A stretch of 21,261 bases of DNA from an uncultured Oscillospiraceae bacterium (GTDB taxonomy: Bacteria > Bacillota > Clostridia > Oscillospirales > Ruminococcaceae), in the NCBI GenBank assembly GCA_910578255.1, contig CAJTQM010000030.1:1-21261 (forward strand), given 5' to 3'. This document shows, piece after piece, positions 1-6,785 of this stretch. Each line of letters starts with the position of its first letter. The stretch's first letter is position 1. The notes below the pieces were generated by a model, which was not told where the DNA came from, did not search any database, and saw nothing but the letters and a program-made list of their open reading frames with translations. Made by a program: the position numbers and the translations under genes.

Positions 1-104
1 CCAGAGGCGGTCAAAAGTTTGCCGGCCAAAAGCACCGCCTCTTCGATAGAATGGGCCAACCCGTCGATTTGTATCCGGTCGCGGGAAAGATAATCTGCCA
101 GCAT
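1..104 (-). CDS. PTS EIIA-like protein, N-terminal part (runs off the window)
   Basis: Only the first 34 codons are present, read leftward from an ATG at 104. A GTGAGGTGA ribosome site lies 7 bases upstream of that ATG. The peptide begins MLADYLSRDRIQIDG and continues with an EEAVLLAGKLL stretch. This pattern is typical of the N-terminus of mannitol/fructose-type phosphotransferase EIIA domains, which carry phosphate from HPr to EIIB on a histidine. That histidine would lie beyond the window edge, so activity cannot be judged. A stand-alone EIIA or the start of a longer regulator is possible. The call rests on the short N-terminal pattern only. Confidence 0.55.
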   Translation of the reverse strand, partial: MLADYLSRDRIQIDGLAHSIEEAVLLAGKLLTAS

Positions 105-171
105 CACTGATTCACCTCACAAAAAATAGTAGAGAGCGACTGCCTTTTTGGGGTTGGTGATAAACTGGGAT

Positions 172-657
172 TTATCTGTTTTCCATAATCAATTCTCTGC
201 ACTTCCATTCTTCACCTAGAACACAATATGTTTCTGTCGTATCAAGAACAGTATCGCTAAACCCGACTGCTTTATAACAATAATAAGCCGGAAGATTATT
301 CTCAAAAACGCCCAATGATGCTTTTTTTGCTCCATATATTTCAAATACAAATTTTAGACCCAGCCGGAGCATAGCTTTTCCATAGCCTTTTCCTCTCTTG
401 TGAGGATTTACAATAACGAATCCAAAACGTAATTCATCCAATAATTCATCCGGGTTTCTTAGTGTAAAAAAGCCAACAATTCCTGTTTCATCAAATGCAG
501 TAAACGGCATTAGAGATTCAACAAAGCAAAATTCCTTTTGTGTTATCGGATAATTACCGAGTATGCCTGCTGTCCATTGATAAAATGCTTTTTCATTTTG
601 ACACCATGATAATATTGTATCTACATCCGAAGCTTTATATGGTCTTAGTCTGATCAT
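172..657 (-). CDS. GNAT family N-acetyltransferase
   Basis: A 161-residue protein of typical single-domain GNAT length. The acetyl-CoA pyrophosphate-binding loop is visible as HKRGKGYG (residues 86-93) after the VIVNP strand. A motif-B-like ENNLPAYYCYKAVGF follows near residues 119-133. Such enzymes transfer acetyl from acetyl-CoA to an amine; the substrate cannot be deduced. The ATG at 657 is preceded by GAGG about 8 bases upstream. The gene is clearly richer in A and T and uses different codons (AAA, ATA, TTT) from its GC-rich neighbours, which suggests recent acquisition. It follows the truncated frame at 682-867 by about 25 bases in the same direction. Confidence 0.88.
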   Translation of the reverse strand: MIRLRPYKASDVDTILSWCQNEKAFYQWTAGILGNYPITQKEFCFVESLMPFTAFDETGIVGFFTLRNPDELLDELRFGFVIVNPHKRGKGYGKAMLRLGLKFVFEIYGAKKASLGVFENNLPAYYCYKAVGFSDTVLDTTETYCVLGEEWKCRELIMENR

Positions 658-681
658 ACATTTTTCCTCGCAAATTTGAAT

Positions 682-867
682 TTATTTGATAGATGTTCCA
701 ATGTGTTTATCCAATCTCCATTGTGGTGCAATCCCGTCATCGGCATAGTATTCGTCCATTATTGTTTTTTGAAAGTATTTTCTAATTTCTCTTTCATCAT
801 ATGAAAAAGCAAAAAGAATGAATTCTTCACTTGACAATGTGGCAAAGAGTTTAAAATCGCCGAAAGT
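682..867 (-). pseudogene. 5'-truncated reading frame in AT-rich patch
   Basis: Leftward from 867 an open frame of about 61 codons ends at TAA 682-684. It has no ATG near its beginning and no ribosome site. Its beginning abuts the nth stop codon (874-876), with another in-frame stop at 868-870. The peptide includes SSEEFILFAFSYDEREIRKY and ends PQWRLDKHIGTSIK; it reads like a genuine C-terminal protein end, but I do not recognise the family. A TTG at 835-837 could be a start but lacks a Shine-Dalgarno. Base composition matches the GNAT gene rather than nth. The likely story is a gene fragment brought in with the GNAT gene and cut at the nth junction. Confidence 0.45.
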
Positions 868-873
868 TTACCG

Positions 874-1506
874 TTAGGCCTTTCTGCCGGTTTTGCAGAT
901 GTCCTTTAAACAGCAGCTTTGGCACTGAGGGCTTCTGGACTTGCAGACGGCGCGGCCGTGCAACACCAGCCGGTGGCAGAAATCGTTGGATTCCTCCGGC
1001 GGCAGCACCGCGCGCAGCTGATTTTCGCATTTGAGCGGATCTTTGGTGTCGGTCAGGCCCAGATGGTTGGTGATGCGGATGCAGTGGGTATCGCAGACCA
1101 CGGCGGGCTTGCCATACACATCCCCCAAAACCAGGTTGGCTGTTTTGCGGCCGATGCCCGGCAGCTTTAAAAGATCCTCCATTTCGTCCGGTACCGTCGA
1201 ATGAAAATCCGTCTCCAGCATCCGGCACATGGCGATAATGTCCCGGGCTTTGGTTTTGTAAAGGCCGCAGGGGTGGACGATCTGCTCAATGTCCGCCAGG
1301 TCCGCCGCCGCAAATTCGTGGATGGTGCGGTATTTTTTGAACAGCACCTGGGTCACGATGTTGACCCGCGCGTCGGTGCATTGGGCGGAAAGGCGGGTGG
1401 CGATTAAAAGTTCGTGGGGCTGGGTGGATTCCAGCGAGCAGATGGCGTCGGGATAGGCGGTTTTTAACCGGCGCACCGCCTCGTGGGCCGCCTGTTTTTT
1501 TGTCAT
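874..1506 (-). CDS. nth: Endonuclease III (DNA glycosylase/AP lyase)
   Basis: A 210-residue protein of normal length for endonuclease III, which removes oxidised pyrimidines in base excision repair and cuts the abasic site. The helix-hairpin-helix is LPGIGRKTA (115-123) with the catalytic lysine K121. The catalytic aspartate is D139 in VVCDTHCIR. The C-terminal 4Fe-4S ligands follow the family C-x6-C-x2-C-x5-C spacing (C188, C195, C198, C204). The ATG at 1506 has an AAGGA ribosome site upstream. The gene has its own extended -10 promoter, so it need not be co-transcribed with the SRPBCC gene before it. Its 3' end directly borders the AT-rich patch. Confidence 0.96.
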   Translation of the reverse strand: MTKKQAAHEAVRRLKTAYPDAICSLESTQPHELLIATRLSAQCTDARVNIVTQVLFKKYRTIHEFAAADLADIEQIVHPCGLYKTKARDIIAMCRMLETDFHSTVPDEMEDLLKLPGIGRKTANLVLGDVYGKPAVVCDTHCIRITNHLGLTDTKDPLKCENQLRAVLPPEESNDFCHRLVLHGRAVCKSRSPQCQSCCLKDICKTGRKA

Positions 1507-1550
1507 AGTAAATCACATCCTTGGGGTTTATGCAAAAAAATTCCGAATAC

Positions 1551-1579
1551 AGTATAGCAGATGGGCACGGACAAAGCAA
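1551..1579 (-). promoter_or_regulatory. Promoter for nth
   Basis: Read leftward there is an extended -10, TGC-TATACT (TATACT at 1556-1551). A weak -35, TTGCTT (1579-1574), lies 17 bp before the hexamer. It overlaps the hairpin that ends the upstream SRPBCC gene. The extended -10 makes up for the poor -35. Confidence 0.5.
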
Positions 1580-1603
1580 ATCCGCCCCAGAGGGATCTGC
1601 TTT
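1573..1603 (-). terminator. Possible intrinsic terminator after the SRPBCC gene
   Basis: An 11-bp inverted repeat, AAAGCAGATCC with GGATTTGCTTT in the leftward transcript (one G-U pair), has a 9-base loop. It begins two bases after the SRPBCC stop codon. The U-rich tail is short (UUUGU), so termination may be weak. Confidence 0.4.
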
Positions 1604-1605
1604 TG

Positions 1606-1980
1606 CTATTTCGACAGCGCGTTTTGCAAATCCGTGATAAACTGCTTTTGCTGTCTTTTCAGATACAGCTTAACCAAAAGGCGCAGAACCCAACGCTTTG
1701 CGGTCGCCTCTTCTGTGCAGTCCAGCTGCGTCTGACCGCCTTCCTCCGTAAACAGACCGGTCCAGCGGCCTGTTATGTTCCGGTTTTCCATGCGAAAGGA
1801 CCAGCATTTGTATGGCTCGATCTTCTCGGTGGTAAAAACGGTGACGGCGCCGCCCTTCGCATATTCCCAAAATTGCGTTTCGCCGCACCGTTCGGCCCTG
1901 ACTAAATCGCTGCGCCAGGCATAGTTTTCAATAGATGTAACGACTTCCCACACCTTTTGGATGCTGTATGGAAAAATCAC
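1606..1980 (-). CDS. SRPBCC (START/polyketide cyclase-like) small protein
   Basis: A 124-residue protein. It opens with MIFPYSIQKVWEVVTSIENY, the usual start of SRPBCC hydrophobic-pocket proteins, and contains a WRSDL segment, beta-strand stretches around residues 40-90 and a long C-terminal helix. The start is a GTG at 1980, supported by AAGGA five bases upstream and by the N-terminal family pattern. It begins 8 bases after the upstream kinase-like gene stops, so translational coupling is likely. Members bind lipids or other hydrophobic ligands, or act as cyclases or stress proteins; the ligand here is unknown. It is the last gene of a three-gene operon with the lipoprotein and kinase-like genes. 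Confidence 0.75.
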   Translation of the reverse strand: MIFPYSIQKVWEVVTSIENYAWRSDLVRAERCGETQFWEYAKGGAVTVFTTEKIEPYKCWSFRMENRNITGRWTGLFTEEGGQTQLDCTEEATAKRWVLRLLVKLYLKRQQKQFITDLQNALSK

Positions 1981-1988
1981 CTTCGTCC

Positions 1989-2552
1989 TTACAACTGCCA
2001 GTGGAATTTTCCCCCTTTCGCTTCAAGATGTCCCCGGACCCACGCGGCGGCCCGGCCTGCGTTTTCCCCGGCGGACCTGGCTCCGTCCACCGGCAGGATC
2101 GGCAGAGCCAGCGTCTGCGCCCATTGGACGATGTCCCGGTCCTCCCTGGCGGCGGCCATGGCGAAAAAAGCCGTTTCCTGCTGGTATAAATCCCCGCCGG
2201 GCAGAGCGCGCCCGCCGAATTTTTGCAGGGAACGGGCTTTCAGCCGCCGCAGCCGAAGCGCCTTTGGCGCGGTAATCAGCACAACATATCGGAACAAGGA
2301 CGAGATCTCTTGGGAAAAAGGGTCCTTTACACAGGCAAAGACAAAGTTTTCGTGAGTTGCAATAAAGTCCAGAAAAAGCGCCTGCGCTTCATGGCAAGAG
2401 CGGGGATGGGCGTAGGAAAGGCCGGGCCCCGTCTTGGAAAAGAACAGGTCCTCTGCGTTGAGAAAGGAAAACCCCAGCCTTTTTGCCAGATTTTTTCCCA
2501 ACGTGCTTTTTCCCGCGCCGTTTAGGCCGCAGACGAGAATGCCGATTCCCAT
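1989..2552 (-). CDS. P-loop NTPase, small-molecule kinase-like
   Basis: A 187-residue protein with a Walker A loop GLNGAGKST at residues 9-17, right after a first beta strand (IGILVCG). An AEDLFF segment after the first helix and an arginine-rich LRLRRLKARSLQKFGG stretch resemble the lid region of shikimate/adenylate-kinase-like folds. The substrate is not evident. The start chosen is the ATG at 2552 because AGGAGG stands 6 bases upstream. That ribosome site overlaps the stop codon of the preceding lipoprotein gene. An in-frame upstream ATG at 2588 would lie inside the lipoprotein gene and lacks a site. The C-terminus runs nearly into the SRPBCC start. Confidence 0.75.
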   Translation of the reverse strand: MGIGILVCGLNGAGKSTLGKNLAKRLGFSFLNAEDLFFSKTGPGLSYAHPRSCHEAQALFLDFIATHENFVFACVKDPFSQEISSLFRYVVLITAPKALRLRRLKARSLQKFGGRALPGGDLYQQETAFFAMAAAREDRDIVQWAQTLALPILPVDGARSAGENAGRAAAWVRGHLEAKGGKFHWQL

Positions 2553-2562
2553 TGGCCGCCTC

Positions 2563-3192
2563 CTAATCCTCTTTGTCCGCCCAGACAAAGCTGTCGGCGA
2601 TGGTCTGGGCCGCCTGGTAAGCGTCCTCCTCGCCGGTAAAGCTGGTCAGATGTACCAGGCAGTAGCGGTAATCGTCCAGGATGTAATACTGCTTGGTCAC
2701 CGCATCGCTTTCCTCTATGGTGAAGATGTAGACGATATAGCCCTGCTCGGTGTGGGTTCCGTCCCCAGTCAGTTCGGCGCCCGAGCCCTGCAACTGCGCC
2801 AAAAGCTGCCGGACAATCGCCTCGCGGAAGGTCTCGTGCTCCTGAGCGCTGTACCGGTTGGTCCCCACGTTGATCGAGATATTGTCCGGCGCCGGATCGT
2901 CCTGGTGGCCGCCCTGCACATAAAAGATTTTTTCGTCGGTGGAGTACTGCTCCGCCTTGACCCAGCCTTCCGGCACCGTATAGCTGCCGGGCAGACCGCT
3001 CTCGTCCTCTGCCGGGCCGGCGGTGTCGAAGAAATCGGCCACGCTAGAGGAACTGGCCGCACCGGAGGAATCGGGTTGGTTGGGCTCTGACAGGGAAACA
3101 GAGGGCGTTGAGTCTTTGACCAGGGGGAGGACGCCGGTGCATCCGGCCAGCAGGAACAGCAGGATAAAAAATGCCGCAAATCCTTTTTTCAT
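2563..3192 (-). CDS. Predicted lipoprotein of unknown function
   Basis: A 209-residue protein beginning MKKGFAAFFILLFLLAGC. This is a short basic n-region, a hydrophobic core and the lipobox LAGC with C18 as the lipidated residue. A Ser/Pro/Asp-rich linker (about 25-65) leads to a compact C-terminal domain (about 75-209) with a GYIVYIFTIE strand and a DSFVW ending, reminiscent of small PsbP/DUF1795-like extracytoplasmic domains; that resemblance is tentative. The ATG at 3192 is preferred for its GGGAG site and because the signal peptide starts there; an upstream ATG at 3228 would add a charged tail. It is the first gene of an operon with the P-loop and SRPBCC genes and is divergent from leuA. 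Confidence 0.75.
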   Translation of the reverse strand: MKKGFAAFFILLFLLAGCTGVLPLVKDSTPSVSLSEPNQPDSSGAASSSSVADFFDTAGPAEDESGLPGSYTVPEGWVKAEQYSTDEKIFYVQGGHQDDPAPDNISINVGTNRYSAQEHETFREAIVRQLLAQLQGSGAELTGDGTHTEQGYIVYIFTIEESDAVTKQYYILDDYRYCLVHLTSFTGEEDAYQAAQTIADSFVWADKED

Positions 3193-3223
3193 AGGGGTTC
3201 TCCCTTCGTTTTTTTCGTCTCTT

Positions 3224-3252
3224 ATCATACAATATTTTGGAGCCGGTTACAA
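3224..3252 (-). promoter_or_regulatory. Promoter for lipoprotein-kinase-SRPBCC operon
   Basis: Leftward: -35 TTGTAA (3252-3247), 17-bp spacer, -10 TATGAT (3229-3224). The spacing is good and the start point would lie about 25 bases before the ribosome site. It is back to back with the leuA promoter. Confidence 0.6.
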
Positions 3253-3267
3253 GAAAAATCCTGGCTC

Positions 3268-3295
3268 TTGACAGGCGGGCAAAAACGGGTATATT
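3268..3295 (+). promoter_or_regulatory. Promoter for leuA
   Basis: Perfect -35 TTGACA (3268-3273), 16-bp spacer and -10 TATATT (3290-3295). The leader to the ATG is only about 50 bases and shows no T-box or leader-peptide structure. Confidence 0.75.
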
Positions 3296-3350
3296 TTAAA
3301 GAGGACAAAGGCAAAAAACATGGAGAATACGGTGTGGGAAGGAGCAAACC

Positions 3351-4850
3351 ATGCGGAAAATACAGATTTTTGACACCACTTTGCGCGACGGCGAGCAGTC
3401 GCCGGGGTGCAGTATGAACATCCACGAAAAGCTGGAGATGGCCCGCCAGCTGGAGCGGCTGGGGGTGGATGTGATCGAGGCGGGGTTTCCCATCGCCTCG
3501 CCGGAGGATTTTGAGTCGGTGAAAATCATCGCGCAGGAGGTGCGCTCCTGCCGGCTTGCCGGGCTTTGCCGCGCGGTAAAAGGGGATATCGACTGCGCGT
3601 GGGAGGCGCTGCGGGACCATCCGGACCCGCTTTTGCACGTATTTTTGGCCACCAGCGATATTCACCTGGAGGCCAAGCTGCACAAAACCCGACAGCAGGT
3701 TCTGGATCAGGTCCGGGAGATGGTGGCTTACGCTAGGGCGCTTTGCCCCAACGTGGAATTTTCCGCCGAGGACGCGTCCCGCAGCGACCGGGAGTATCTG
3801 GTACAGGTGTTCGACGCGGCCCAGGAAGCGGGGGCCGGTGTTTTAAACATCCCGGATACGGTGGGCTATGCGTCCCCTGCCGAGATGGAGGAACTGGTAC
3901 GGTATGTCAAAACCCATCTGAAAAATCCGGACAAGGTGGTCCTTTCGGTCCACTGTCACAACGATTTGGGCATGGCGGTGGCCAACAGTCTGGCCGGGAT
4001 GCAGGGCGGCGCCGACCAGATCGAGTGTACCGTCAACGGCATCGGCGAGCGGGCGGGCAACGCCGCTTTAGAGGAGATCGTGATGGCCATCACGACCCGC
4101 CCCCAGCTGTACGACTGCCAAACCGGCGTTCAGACCCGCCAGATTTACCGGACTAGCAAGCTGCTTTCCACCATCACTGGTGTGCCGGTGCCGCCCAACA
4201 AGGCGATTGTGGGGAGCAACGCCTTTGCCCACGAATCGGGGATCCATCAGCATGGGGTGATGAACAACCGGCTGACCTACGAGATCCTGCCGCCGGAGTC
4301 GGTGGGCATTTACCAAAACCGGATGGTGCTGGGCAAGCATTCGGGCCGCCACGCCTTTGAGGAGCGGCTGGATCAGCTGGGATACCGGCTGCCGGAAGCG
4401 GTTTTGGAAAAAAGCTTTGAAAAGTTTAAGGCGCTGGCGGATCGGAAGAAAATCGTCACCGACCGGGATCTGGAGGCGCTGGTCAGTTCCAGCCGCTACC
4501 AGATCGCCGAAACCTACACGCTGGAAAGCTTTGTGATCAACAGCGGAACGGTGATCTCCGCCACCGCGGTGGTCAAGCTTTTAAAGGACGGCGAAAGCAA
4601 GGAGCATGTGGCCCGGGGAGAGGGCCCCATCGACGCGGCCTTTAAGGCCATCGACCGCATTGTCAAGCAAAGCTTTCCGCTCAAAAATTATGCCATCCAG
4701 TCGGTTACCGAAGGGGAGGACGCTCTGGGCGAAGTGGTGGTCAAAATCCTCAAGGACGACGAGATCATCACCGGCCGGGGCCTTTCCACCGATATTATCG
4801 AGGCCAGCATCCGCGCTTATTTAAACGCCATCAACAAAGCGGTGATATAA
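3351..4850 (+). CDS. leuA: 2-isopropylmalate synthase
   Basis: A 499-residue enzyme for the first committed step of leucine synthesis (2-ketoisovalerate plus acetyl-CoA to 2-isopropylmalate). The TIM-barrel signature FDTTLRDGEQSPG is at residues 7-19. The metal-binding HCHND is at 201-205 (H201, H203), with N237 in the ERAGNAALEE segment. The GKHSGRHAF linker motif is present. The last ~110 residues form the C-terminal domain that carries leucine feedback inhibition in this family. The ATG at 3351 has GGAAGGAG upstream. The other leu genes are not in the window, so leuA appears to be a single-gene unit with its own promoter and terminator. Homocitrate synthase is the main alternative, but length and motifs fit LeuA better. 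Confidence 0.95.
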   Translation: MRKIQIFDTTLRDGEQSPGCSMNIHEKLEMARQLERLGVDVIEAGFPIASPEDFESVKIIAQEVRSCRLAGLCRAVKGDIDCAWEALRDHPDPLLHVFLATSDIHLEAKLHKTRQQVLDQVREMVAYARALCPNVEFSAEDASRSDREYLVQVFDAAQEAGAGVLNIPDTVGYASPAEMEELVRYVKTHLKNPDKVVLSVHCHNDLGMAVANSLAGMQGGADQIECTVNGIGERAGNAALEEIVMAITTRPQLYDCQTGVQTRQIYRTSKLLSTITGVPVPPNKAIVGSNAFAHESGIHQHGVMNNRLTYEILPPESVGIYQNRMVLGKHSGRHAFEERLDQLGYRLPEAVLEKSFEKFKALADRKKIVTDRDLEALVSSSRYQIAETYTLESFVINSGTVISATAVVKLLKDGESKEHVARGEGPIDAAFKAIDRIVKQSFPLKNYAIQSVTEGEDALGEVVVKILKDDEIITGRGLSTDIIEASIRAYLNAINKAVI

Positions 4851-4855
4851 CCCGC

Positions 4856-4895
4856 AAAAAAAGAGCCTGGACGGTTTCGTCCAGGCTCTTTTTTT
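4856..4895. terminator. Bidirectional terminator between leuA and methyltransferase
   Basis: Perfect stem AGAGCCTGGAC / GTCCAGGCTCT with a 6-base loop, flanked by seven A's on the left and seven T's on the right. It works in both directions, ending leuA (+) and the convergent methyltransferase (-). Confidence 0.92.
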
Positions 4896-4962
4896 GAACG
4901 CTTGTCAAGAATGAGAAGCAAGGCGTTTTTCCTTCTCGGATAGCGGCTTTGCCGTCCTGCGT

Positions 4963-5757
4963 TTATTTTTGCCCTACAAGGATGACATGATTGCTCGCGC
5001 CCAAAAGCGACCTTTCCCGACAGACGCTGTAGTGGTAATCGCACCAGATTTTAAACTGCGCGTCGTTTAATTGGTCGACCTTCTGTGAAAAGTGGGCGGT
5101 CGCCCCATCCTGCGCAAAATGGTCGATTACAGTGACGCCGTATTGCCGGTAAAGCTGTTCCATTTCCTCGCAGGTGGCGTAATAGGTATCGGTCCAAAAG
5201 CATTTTTCGTCGTCGTGACGAAGCTGTCCGGTTTGAATCAGCTGTTCGGCAAGTCCCGCGTCCAAAAGATCCGGATTTTGCAGGGCGACATAGGGAAAAA
5301 CGTAGAATCTTGGAATATAGGCGGTGACCAGAAGTCCGCCCTTTTTTAGTACCCGCAAACATTCTTTCAGACATTTTTTTCGGTCGGCAGACTCCACCAG
5401 ATGATAAAAGGGGCCCATATTTAACACAACGTCAAAGCTCTCGTCGGCAAAAATCCCCATGTCGGTGGCGTCGAGAACTGCGGTTTGCATTTGATAGGGC
5501 TTGCCCTTTAAAAGGCTTCGGATCACCTCGATATGCCTTGGGGTAAGATCGGTAGCGGTGACCGTATGTCCTCTTTCTGCAAAATAAAAGGCGTAAACGC
5601 CCGTTCCGGCCGCGCAGTCCAGGATGGATTTTTGCCCGCTTATAAGCGGGGCCAGAACTCTTACTGTGGTGAGAAACTCTATTCGCCGGGCGTTGTTTGT
5701 CGATAATCGGTCCTCCTCGCGGGAATGGGTATAGCTTTCCACAATATGTTTTCTCAT
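4963..5757 (-). CDS. Class I SAM-dependent methyltransferase
   Basis: A 264-residue Rossmann-fold methyltransferase. The SAM-binding motif I is ILDCAAGTGVYAF (45-57). The acidic residue ending strand 2 is D70 in TATDLTP. The post-motif DESFDVVLNMGPFYHL follows near 104-119, and the VLKKGGLLV turn near 137-145. No target-recognition element identifies the substrate; the general pattern is that of UbiE/Methyltransf_11-like small-molecule methyltransferases. The ATG at 5757 has GGAGGGG five bases upstream. It is transcribed alone, convergent with leuA and divergent from yabP. Confidence 0.88.
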   Translation of the reverse strand: MRKHIVESYTHSREEDRLSTNNARRIEFLTTVRVLAPLISGQKSILDCAAGTGVYAFYFAERGHTVTATDLTPRHIEVIRSLLKGKPYQMQTAVLDATDMGIFADESFDVVLNMGPFYHLVESADRKKCLKECLRVLKKGGLLVTAYIPRFYVFPYVALQNPDLLDAGLAEQLIQTGQLRHDDEKCFWTDTYYATCEEMEQLYRQYGVTVIDHFAQDGATAHFSQKVDQLNDAQFKIWCDYHYSVCRERSLLGASNHVILVGQK

Positions 5758-5792
5758 GCCGGCCCCTCCGATCGTCTGGATAAATTGGTTTC

Positions 5793-5821
5793 ATCTTATC
5801 ACAGCGATCGGGAAAACACAA
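5793..5821 (-). promoter_or_regulatory. Possible promoter for the methyltransferase gene
   Basis: Leftward: TTGTGT (5821-5816), 17 bp, TAAGAT (5798-5793). Both hexamers are imperfect. A CCGATCG/CGATCGG inverted repeat (5768-5774 and 5805-5811) brackets the -10 and the expected start point. Confidence 0.4.
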
Positions 5822-5855
5822 GCGAATGGCTCTTGCCTCCTTTTTGCCGGGATGG

Positions 5856-5884
5856 ACATATCCTGTCCCGAAAGTTCATAGAAT
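5856..5884 (+). promoter_or_regulatory. SigE-like promoter for yabP
   Basis: ACATATC (5856-5862), 14 bp, CATAGAAT (5877-5884). The SigE consensus of Bacillus and Clostridia is roughly KMATATT-N14-CATACAWT. Seven of eight -10 positions fit. It sits about 30 bases before the yabP start, and yabP is known to be SigE-dependent in Bacillus subtilis. The match is by eye. Confidence 0.55.
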
Positions 5885-5913
5885 GCAGTAATACGAAAAT
5901 GGAGGGAAAAAAC

Positions 5914-6189
5914 ATGGCAGAAGAAAAAAACCGGACCAAATCCCCGCACCACCTGATTTTAGAGGAGCGCAACTTTCTCACCATATCCGCCGTATCGGAT
6001 ATCGACAGCTTTAACGAAGAAACGGCGGTGCTTTTTACCGATATGGGAGAACTGACCATCCGGGGCAGCGGACTGCATATGAATAAGTTAAACGTCGATA
6101 CGGGCGAGGTGACCATCGAGGGGGAGATCCACACGATGGTCTATACCGACGACCGGCCCAAAAAGCTGTTTGCGCGGCTGTTCCAATAA
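5914..6189 (+). CDS. yabP: Sporulation protein YabP
   Basis: A 91-residue protein of the YabP family, known from endospore formers and made in the mother cell. Recognisable parts are HHLILEERNFLTISAVSDIDSF near the N-terminus and FTDMGELTIRGSGLHMNKL followed by DTGEVTIEGEI. These give the short beta-rich domain this family shares with YqfC. The ATG at 5914 has GGAGGG 7-8 bases upstream; the earlier ATG at 5899 lies before that site and is rejected. It is followed 29 bases later by yabQ, the order found in Bacillus (yabP-yabQ-divIC-yabR). The upstream SigE-like promoter fits mother-cell expression. Confidence 0.9.
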   Translation: MAEEKNRTKSPHHLILEERNFLTISAVSDIDSFNEETAVLFTDMGELTIRGSGLHMNKLNVDTGEVTIEGEIHTMVYTDDRPKKLFARLFQ

Positions 6190-6218
6190 CGGCAAAGGCG
6201 TAAAGGGGGCGAGGGACT

Positions 6219-6758
6219 TTGATCGCGGTCAACACCCAGACGATGATTTTTTTTCAGTCGCTTTTGCTGGGAGCGGCCTTAGGAATGGTTTACGATCTGT
6301 TCCGGGTTTTCCGGGTGGCGGTCCCGCTGCCGGCGGGCGTGATTGTGGCCGAGGATGTTTTATATTTTGTCTTCAGCGGCTTTGTATCTTTTTTTTTCGC
6401 GATGACGGTCAATTTCGGGCAGATTCGCTTTTTTATCCTTTTGGGCGAGGCAATGGGCTTTTTATTGTATTATCTCACCCTGGGCGTTTTGGTCATGCGC
6501 TGCGCCCAGAAGATCATCGACGCGGTGCGGTGGCTTCTGCGATTGATGGGAAAGCTTTTTTCGCCGGTGATCCGGCTGTTTTGCTGGCTGGGACGACGGG
6601 CCAAAAGGATCCTTGGAAAATGGAACCAAAACTTCAAAAAAGCTGCGCAAAAAAATAGAAAACACTTGCAAAGGAAACGGATATTATTGTATAATTACTT
6701 TAACAAGACAAAGGGTATATCCCCAAAAAAGAGAGAAAAGATAAAACGGGGAAAATAA
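6219..6758 (+). CDS. yabQ: Spore cortex biosynthesis protein YabQ
   Basis: A 179-residue membrane protein. The N-terminus (NTQTMIFFQSLLLGAALGMVYDLFRVFR) carries the family's first membrane segment and YDLFR-type signature. Further hydrophobic spans lie near 35-60 and 68-88, followed by a basic cytoplasmic tail. YabQ locates to the forespore outer membrane and is needed for cortex formation in Bacillus. The start taken is TTG at 6219, with a purine-rich AAAGGGGGCGAGGGA site upstream; starting at the later ATG (6243) would shorten the conserved N-terminus. The last ~40 codons are AT-rich and lysine-rich, apparently because they contain the divIC promoter. Confidence 0.88.
   Translation: MIAVNTQTMIFFQSLLLGAALGMVYDLFRVFRVAVPLPAGVIVAEDVLYFVFSGFVSFFFAMTVNFGQIRFFILLGEAMGFLLYYLTLGVLVMRCAQKIIDAVRWLLRLMGKLFSPVIRLFCWLGRRAKRILGKWNQNFKKAAQKNRKHLQRKRILLYNYFNKTKGISPKKREKIKRGK
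6666..6695 (+). promoter_or_regulatory. Internal sigma-A-like promoter for divIC
   Basis: TTGCAA (6666-6671), 18-bp spacer, perfect TATAAT (6690-6695), inside the 3' end of yabQ and about 90 bases before divIC. It would allow divIC-yabR to be expressed during growth without the sporulation genes. Confidence 0.6.
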
Positions 6759-6785
6759 AGCCGATGGCATGCCGGGGGACAGACC

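Noticed and set aside
851..1579. Other-frame open readings opposite and across nth
   Set aside because: nth has full catalytic and cluster motifs; the overlapping frames show only GC-biased low-complexity sequence.
2434..3090. 218-codon rightward open frame across the lipoprotein gene
   Set aside because: Lies opposite a protein with signal peptide and lipobox in an operon; no start signal of its own.
4905..4935. GAGAAG / CTTCTC hairpin after the methyltransferase gene
   Set aside because: No U-run in either direction and a strong bidirectional terminator is already present next to it.
5725..5913. Longer start for yabP
   Set aside because: The upstream extension overlaps the methyltransferase promoter region and the best ribosome site supports the ATG at 5914.
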